A stretch of DNA of 64,000 bases from Trichaptum fuscoviolaceum. Lineage: Eukaryota > Basidiomycota > Agaricomycetes > Hymenochaetales > Trichaptaceae. Positions 58,861-64,000 of the stretch are shown here, piece by piece. Under the pieces are notes generated by a model, which saw only the letters and a program-made list of their open reading frames with translations, did no database searches and was not told where the DNA came from. Where the stretch lies: positions 1,984,001-2,048,000 of the forward strand of contig CAJSYZ010000003.1 of the NCBI GenBank assembly GCA_910574455.1. Reading direction: 5' to 3'. The stretch's first letter is position 1; each line of letters starts with the position of its first letter. Made by a program: the position numbers and the translations under genes.

Positions 58861-60083
58861 TCATACAATTTCTTTCGGCGGCGGGGAGAGACGGGGGATT
58901 TCTAGTGCCTCTGGTAATGTCTCCTCGCAGGGTCCTATGAACAGGAAGTCCGCATCGCTATCGCCGCTGCTCCGTTCGAGATTGAAGACAGCCACTTTCC
59001 CTCCGTTCTCTTGCACCTCTGCTGCGTATCCGGCAGCCGGGAATACCTATGCGATCAGAATCATAAGCGTCTTTCATTCGGCATATTGTACTGTCGTTCA
59101 TCGGCTTCAACATACCGTAGAGGATGTTCCGACAACCAAACACAAATCTGCATCTGATACAAGCTTATCTATGAGATCCAGATGTACCGGAATCTCTCCA
59201 AACCATACGACACCCGGTCTCGCTAAATCACCACATTTTGAGCAATGCGGTAAATGACTTTCCTCGACTACTGGCTCGACGACACCCGCTTCAACTAGCG
59301 CCTCTGTGTCTCTCAAAGCCTCGCAAACAGGTGACTGTTCGTTCCACTCGGTGTGGTCACAGTCCTCGGACCAGCATTTGACATCGAAAAGTCTCCCGTG
59401 CATTTCGAGTATGCGTGGATGCTCGACTGTAGATGAGTAGCGGTCCTCTGCGGAGGCGGAAGCTAGGACCGAGGTCAGCGCCCGAGTACTGAGTCCATCA
59501 ACGTTCTGTGTGACGAGCGTAAAGTTTGAGCTTGGCGCCAGCTGTGTTCGAACACTGGGCAAGGATAGCTGGGCGAGTGCATAGTGTGCGGCGTTTGGTG
59601 ATGCTTGTAGGGCCCTGAGATGAGTGGTATCAGTGCATGCCTGTACAGTGTGGAGCGTATTGGAATGGTACACCTTGCTCACTTTTCTCGTCGGTAGTGG
59701 TAGAACTGCCAGACACGAGCTGGGTTTTCTGCGAATGCCTCTGGTGTAGCCAGGTCCATAGCGTTGAAACGTCTCCACATTCCTCCCGCTCCCCGGAATG
59801 TCGGGATTCCTGGCATGCGTGCGTCAATCCGATTGAAGTAGATTAGTATAAGATGACTCGGAAATACTGTGCTTGCGTGCATGATTTGTTGTGATACTTA
59901 GTACTACGCACCAGAAGCAGCTGACAGTCCAGCTCCGGCGATCGCGATTATGTTCTTAGAATTTGCTAGCACTTCTCTGAATGCCGCCATGTCGGATGAA
60001 GGCGAACTCCGCTTCCTGCTCATTGTGTGTAGACTCAAAGATTGTGGGATGCGGTTGGATATCCTCGCGGTCTTAGCGCCCAT
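58861..60083 (-). CDS. SIRT5-like class III sirtuin (NAD-dependent protein deacylase)
   Basis: Four exons (59912-60083, 59683-59809, 59116-59614, 58861-59046) sum to 984 nt, 327 residues. NAD-binding [22 protein letters not shown], the catalytic His in EMHGRLF and VVWFGEIP are all present. The zinc-binding Cys are CWSEDC and [13 protein letters not shown] has the Tyr and Arg (YxxR) that bind acidic acyl groups in SIRT5, so it should prefer succinyl, malonyl or glutaryl lysine over acetyl. The N-terminal 20 residues ([16 protein letters not shown]) are basic and could direct it to mitochondria. An intron lies inside the NAD-binding motif. Confidence 0.92.
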
Positions 60084-60419
60084 AGGCTCCGAGCTAAAAA
60101 CCTACTACCCTGAGCGAGACTGAGTCAAGAGCAAGAGTGATATCACTTTCTCTCGGTCTCCTCTCAAATTACCCTATCCGCGCGACTTCTCAAATCTTCG
60201 TTCTATTGGCTTCAACACATGGTTCAACCAAGAACTTATTCCCTTTTATGCCTCTCAGAATCTGCAGGCCAAAGCAAAAAGGTATCTGGAGGATTGACTG
60301 CAGGAAGTACAGTAGTATCGATTTTGAACGTCCAATACTAGGTAAGGTCACTGATCTCGAAAAGACTAAAACATGCTGGCGGCTGGATTTGCGCTTGCTG
60401 CCTATTATAGAAACCACAC

Positions 60420-61485
60420 TTACGGCCATTGATCGTTTATGTACTTTGAGCCAAGTGCTGAAGGAGTCCCATCGGGGTTAGCGAGCACGCCACTAAATCC
60501 AGAGGTAAATTGAAGACCGTCAGCAAAATATGCCACGACGAAGTCCGCCCCGTCCATGAAGGGTATAGAACCCGAGAGGAACGATTCCTCCTCGTCGGCG
60601 CTACAGTCCTGTTGAGTGTTAGCCTACGGCCCCATGAATGTCCAGATACTGGGAGAGAGACAACCCACAAAGCACTCAAATTCCGTGACATAGATGGGGA
60701 GGCCGAATGCATCGTGCCATTCTTCAACATAGGCGATAAAATTCGCGGCGGTAGAACCCGAGAAGTGGATAGCTATTGCGTCGATCTTGAGATTTCAGAC
60801 CAACATATTCTAAGCACGAATCGCATTTAGGAATTAATCAAGGACAGCGTACCGTACATCCCGAGCAAAATTGTAGGAATTGTTGCATCCAAGTGAGTCC
60901 ATTTGGATTGCTGCTTGTAGCTGGGGATACGAGTGTATAGTCTTGGCTCTTCAGCGGCTGCATGATAGATTGCCAGATCTCAGCCGCCTCCAGAGGAGTC
61001 AGGTTAGCCCCGCCAGCTTCATTTGGCCTGAGCATTGGAGTAAAATAAAGTTGGTCGAACGCGGTCCAAGACTGAATGCACAACAATATTACATGGCACG
61101 TACTCGTTGAAACCAAGTGCGGTCGTCGCGAACCCAGTAACGACTGTACTCGTGAAAGCAGAGATCGTGGCCGCGTTCCCATCGTTCAGTGTCGGGAAGC
61201 ATGTTAGGCCGAGCTCGCTGTCCTGAGAAGGGCACTGTGCGGTAAAGGTTTGGATGCTGCGGTTACAATGAGTTCAGAAGTCCATGAATCCCAGAAGCAA
61301 AAGTCGAAAACTTACAACTTTGTATTCGGCGTGATAAAATTCACGAGGTCCGAGGGGTTGTTGATACCTGGCCATGCCAGACCTACTTTTGTAGATCCAC
61401 TTGCATCCACATTGACAGATAAGAATAGCGAGACCAGGGCAGACACTGCTGTAACAAGGCGAAGTTGGTGATTAAACCTACTCAT
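60420..61485 (-). CDS. Secreted GH128 glucanase, Asl1-like
   Basis: Five exons (61316-61485, 61104-61256, 60853-61027, 60676-60785, 60420-60600) give 789 nt, 262 residues, all phases closing. A signal peptide (LRLVTAVSALVSLFLSVNVDA) leads into KVGLAWPG. The conserved LGFNEPNE holds the likely acid/base Glu and YVTEFDADEE the likely nucleophile Glu. LTPLEAAEIW, FIAYVEEWHDAFGLPI and SGVLANPDG are further GH128 patterns. GH128 enzymes cut beta-1,3-glucan; fission-yeast Asl1 is a wall-linked member. The splice site at 60601 (TGTAG then C) was chosen over a nearer AG because only it keeps the frame. Confidence 0.88.
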
Positions 61486-62200
61486 GACAACGGTCCAACA
61501 ACGCGACACTCTGTGTTGATGCACTGTCGTGTAGAGTTCTGAACGCCTAGAATGCTCCTTTTTATACTTTGGTTCTCATAGCCTTGAATCACCTCGTTCG
61601 GAGAAGTATCATATTCCGTTTGATCTTTTTATGTAGTACCAGTCATGATCAAAGACTCGGCCGCAAATAAGATGGTGTCCTGATACCCGAGACGAGCCTG
61701 AGCGCATATGATGGTGCAATATCGAGCTTTGACAGCGCGTCGTTGATATGCATGGGAACTGTAGAGAGAGACAATATCATGACAGTGTCGTGTACTACGC
61801 CGTTAGGTCTTAACCGACGCGTGTCGCGCTGAATGAAATTTTGTTTGTACATGTTGACGTGTCTCAACTCTCGACAAGCTCGAGACGAGATGTTCAACAA
61901 CATTTCTTACAGACAAACCCACACGATCGAATATTGATAGAACTGTATCTCGCTTCAGGTCAACTTATTATGGTATAATATGCTTGTTTACACTTCGACA
62001 AGAGAGGCATAGCGAGCTCATACTCAATATCCACGTACTACAAAGCTCGTACTCAAGTACAACCCGCAATAGATAGTCAGGCAGTCCAGACAGCTGGCTG
62101 GGGTGAGGTTGAGGTGGGAGGAAAGCAAAGGGCGACAAACATGCAGCAGAACGCAAGCGAAAAGCTAAGAACGAAAGTGACTTGAACGCAACGAGGGGAT
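61486..62200. other. Intergenic, no gene recognised
   Basis: About 700 bp between the start of the GH128 gene and the stop of RIB1. The minus-strand frames at 61649-61903 and 61968-62156 have no recognisable motif. Confidence 0.5.
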
Positions 62201-63706
62201 TCAGATGGAGGGTAATGACAGCATATGCCCCATCCTAAGCACCTTCGTGCGCAAGTATTTCTCTAGCTCTGGCCCGCGCGTCGCAGAGGCCCCGATGAGC
62301 GTCGCGCCCGCCGAGCGCAGACGAGCCGCTGCATCCGAGCTTGTGCCCAAATCACGTATGTCCAATGTACTCCCCCGGTCAGCAGCTATCTTGACCGTTT
62401 CACTTTCGTCCTGGCAACGCCATGTCCTTGGCACCATCGGTACACGTTCGAGGACATGCACACCCTCGTCGGTCAGTTTCTGCACCTTGTCCGGGTTGTT
62501 CGTCAATAACCGTATTCCACCCTCCTCATCGTTGTCCAACCCAAGGTCACGCACAATTGCTGCGGCGACGTCGTATCCGCGTTCGTCTGCTCCGTGCCCG
62601 AGAAGCAAGTTCGCTTGGACGGTGTCGTGGCCTAAGTCCTGAAGGTTATATGCGCGCAACTTTGCCAAAAGCCCAATCCCACGCCCTTCCTGACGCATAT
62701 ATATGACTGCACCACGCCCAGGAATAGTGCGAGCGGTCTTGGTGTCGGGATCGTTGAAAGTGATGGGCTCCGCGATTCGGCGCATTGCTTCATCAAGCTG
62801 CTCGCCGCAGTCACAGCGCATACTTCCAATGGTCTCTCCGGTGAAGCATTCACTGTGAATACGGACTAGTGGCGCGGGAACAGCGGTGTGGTTTGGAGTG
62901 GTCCTTTCCGAGGCGTCCGGCGAAGAAACCGTGTACCCATCTTCGCTCAGCCTCCCAACATATGCACCTCTCGTGATGCGTTCCATTGGTGTCTCGTCTT
63001 CGTGCCAGACAGCATCGAGGGATTTGCTCCGGATAAAGCGTGCAGCGGGTTGTTTCGAACCGTCATAATCAAGTTGTGCCGGATCAATCACAATGGCCAG
63101 ATGCTCCTTGTCATCCCGATTGTTGTGATACAGATGCAAGAACACCTCGCCGTGCGGCGTCGGCACACGGGTGCGCACCATGCATTTCACCGTAACGTCG
63201 TTCTTCTTCGCAGCAGGACGCGCAACAGTCGGTGTCTCGACAGCACTGTACTCATCATCGAGTCCGAATAATCCCGAAGAGACAGACGAAGTTGGAGAAA
63301 GCGACGGCGTTCCTGAGCGAGACGAAAGGGCGGGCGAGATGCTCAGCGGTGATAGGTTCGGGTGGAAGGTGTGGTGGTAATGGTGTCTAGTGAAATGAGG
63401 CCCCGAAGCAAGAGCAGCCGCAAAGAGCAGTGAGTCGAGCACGTTGTCCTTCTCTTGTACATCGTCTTCATGATGGTTGTTATTTTTCTCCCGTATAATA
63501 TTATTACTCCCATAAGTTACAGCATCCTCTCCGGCAGGGCCTCCGACAGCAGAGGCGTCGCCGAAGATCTCAAGGCCAGCCGACCTGAGCTCCGACTCGA
63601 CGGCGGTAGCGGCGACGATCTTGACGGTGTCGTTGTCGCCGCCGTCCGCAGCGGAGACCGGTTCCGGCGGGGTGCGAGGCATAAGAGGGGTCGATGCGGA
63701 GGACAT
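62201..63706 (-). CDS. RIB1: GTP cyclohydrolase II
   Basis: Single exon, 501 residues. It catalyses the first step of riboflavin synthesis, turning GTP into a diaminopyrimidine with release of formate and pyrophosphate. The catalytic core (about residues 270-470) has VRIHSECFTGE and GSMRCDCGEQL, which supply the three zinc-binding Cys, then YMRQEGRGIGLLAKLRAYNLQ with the GTP-binding and catalytic residues, and GIRLLTNNPDKV. An N-terminal extension of about 200 residues rich in Ser, Asp and Asn is typical of fungal forms and has no known role. The promoter lies in 63707-64000, which contains no other gene. Confidence 0.95.
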   Translation of the reverse strand: MSSASTPLMPRTPPEPVSAADGGDNDTVKIVAATAVESELRSAGLEIFGDASAVGGPAGEDAVTYGSNNIIREKNNNHHEDDVQEKDNVLDSLLFAAALASGPHFTRHHYHHTFHPNLSPLSISPALSSRSGTPSLSPTSSVSSGLFGLDDEYSAVETPTVARPAAKKNDVTVKCMVRTRVPTPHGEVFLHLYHNNRDDKEHLAIVIDPAQLDYDGSKQPAARFIRSKSLDAVWHEDETPMERITRGAYVGRLSEDGYTVSSPDASERTTPNHTAVPAPLVRIHSECFTGETIGSMRCDCGEQLDEAMRRIAEPITFNDPDTKTARTIPGRGAVIYMRQEGRGIGLLAKLRAYNLQDLGHDTVQANLLLGHGADERGYDVAAAIVRDLGLDNDEEGGIRLLTNNPDKVQKLTDEGVHVLERVPMVPRTWRCQDESETVKIAADRGSTLDIRDLGTSSDAAARLRSAGATLIGASATRGPELEKYLRTKVLRMGHMLSLPSI

Positions 63707-64000
63707 CGCTGGTCAGACAGCAGCACAGCGATGTGCTCAAGAGATTGAAGGAGAGAGAGGAGAGAGCGAGGTAAGGTCGCTCGTTGGGGAGTGCGAGCTA
63801 GTCGGTTATAAAGAAAGTTGCTGACACCCCGAGTCTCCGTATTCCGGATAACCAATCGCCGTGTCGGCCCTGGCCGCAACCCCCCGCGTGTCCGTGTGAC
63901 CTTGCTCGTGGAGAATCTTCCTCTTTCTTACCAAAAATTTCCGGGCAAAGTCCAACAAGTTCCCATCTATAGAGCAAAATCTATGCCGGAACGCTATTTG
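63707..64000. promoter_or_regulatory. Upstream region of RIB1
   Basis: Non-coding 294 bp to the window edge. GA-rich near the start codon (GAGAGAGAGGAGAGAG, 63752-63769). No clear TATA box was seen. Confidence 0.4.

Overview
This window is nuclear DNA of a filamentous basidiomycete, most likely an agaricomycete. Nearly every gene is split by introns of about 47-80 bp with GT..AG ends. The gene content includes Plavaka-type (KDZ superfamily) transposase, a transposon-borne basic/acidic protein of the DUF6532 type, alpha-1,3-glucan synthase sequence, a Kre9/Knh1-like cell-wall protein and a GH128 (Asl1-like) glucanase. No bacterial, organellar, tRNA, rRNA or CRISPR features were seen.

Layout. 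(1) 1-9.9 kb is repeat-rich. A roughly 2-kb segment carrying a Nudix hydrolase gene occurs twice in direct orientation (275-2324 and 5982-7898). The copies flank a broken RecQ-like helicase (3812-5524) and short palindromic sequences. (2) 9.9-21.3 kb is ordinary gene space: a copper P-type ATPase with four metal-binding domains, a GPI-anchored Kre9/Knh1-like wall protein, an IPNS-type 2-oxoglutarate/Fe(II) dioxygenase and an RCC1 homologue. (3) 21.4-41.5 kb appears to be one very large DNA transposon. It is bounded by perfect 23-bp terminal inverted repeats at 21405-21427 and 41440-41462. It carries an apparently intact Plavaka-like transposase and a divergently transcribed basic/acidic gene containing a run of phase-0 mini-exons. 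It also carries a coiled-coil gene, a long low-complexity block, decayed fragments, a 3'-5' exonuclease-like gene that lacks one expected catalytic Asp, and a decayed captured piece of an alpha-1,3-glucan synthase gene. It lies 135 bp upstream of the RCC1 start codon. (4) 41.8-64 kb is dense conserved gene space: ESCRT-III Vps60/CHMP5, the GPI inositol-deacylase Bst1/PGAP1, an M28 glutamate-carboxypeptidase-like membrane peptidase, an uncharacterised single-pass membrane protein, a small probable mitochondrial protein, a single-pass Ser/Thr-rich membrane protein, Fmc1 (LYR family), a SIRT5-like sirtuin, a GH128 glucanase and GTP cyclohydrolase II (RIB1).

Gene models were built by reading splice sites by eye. 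For most conserved genes the exon phases closed exactly, giving a total length divisible by three and ending at a stop codon. Those models are marked with high confidence. Family names come from recognised motifs and were not checked by any search.
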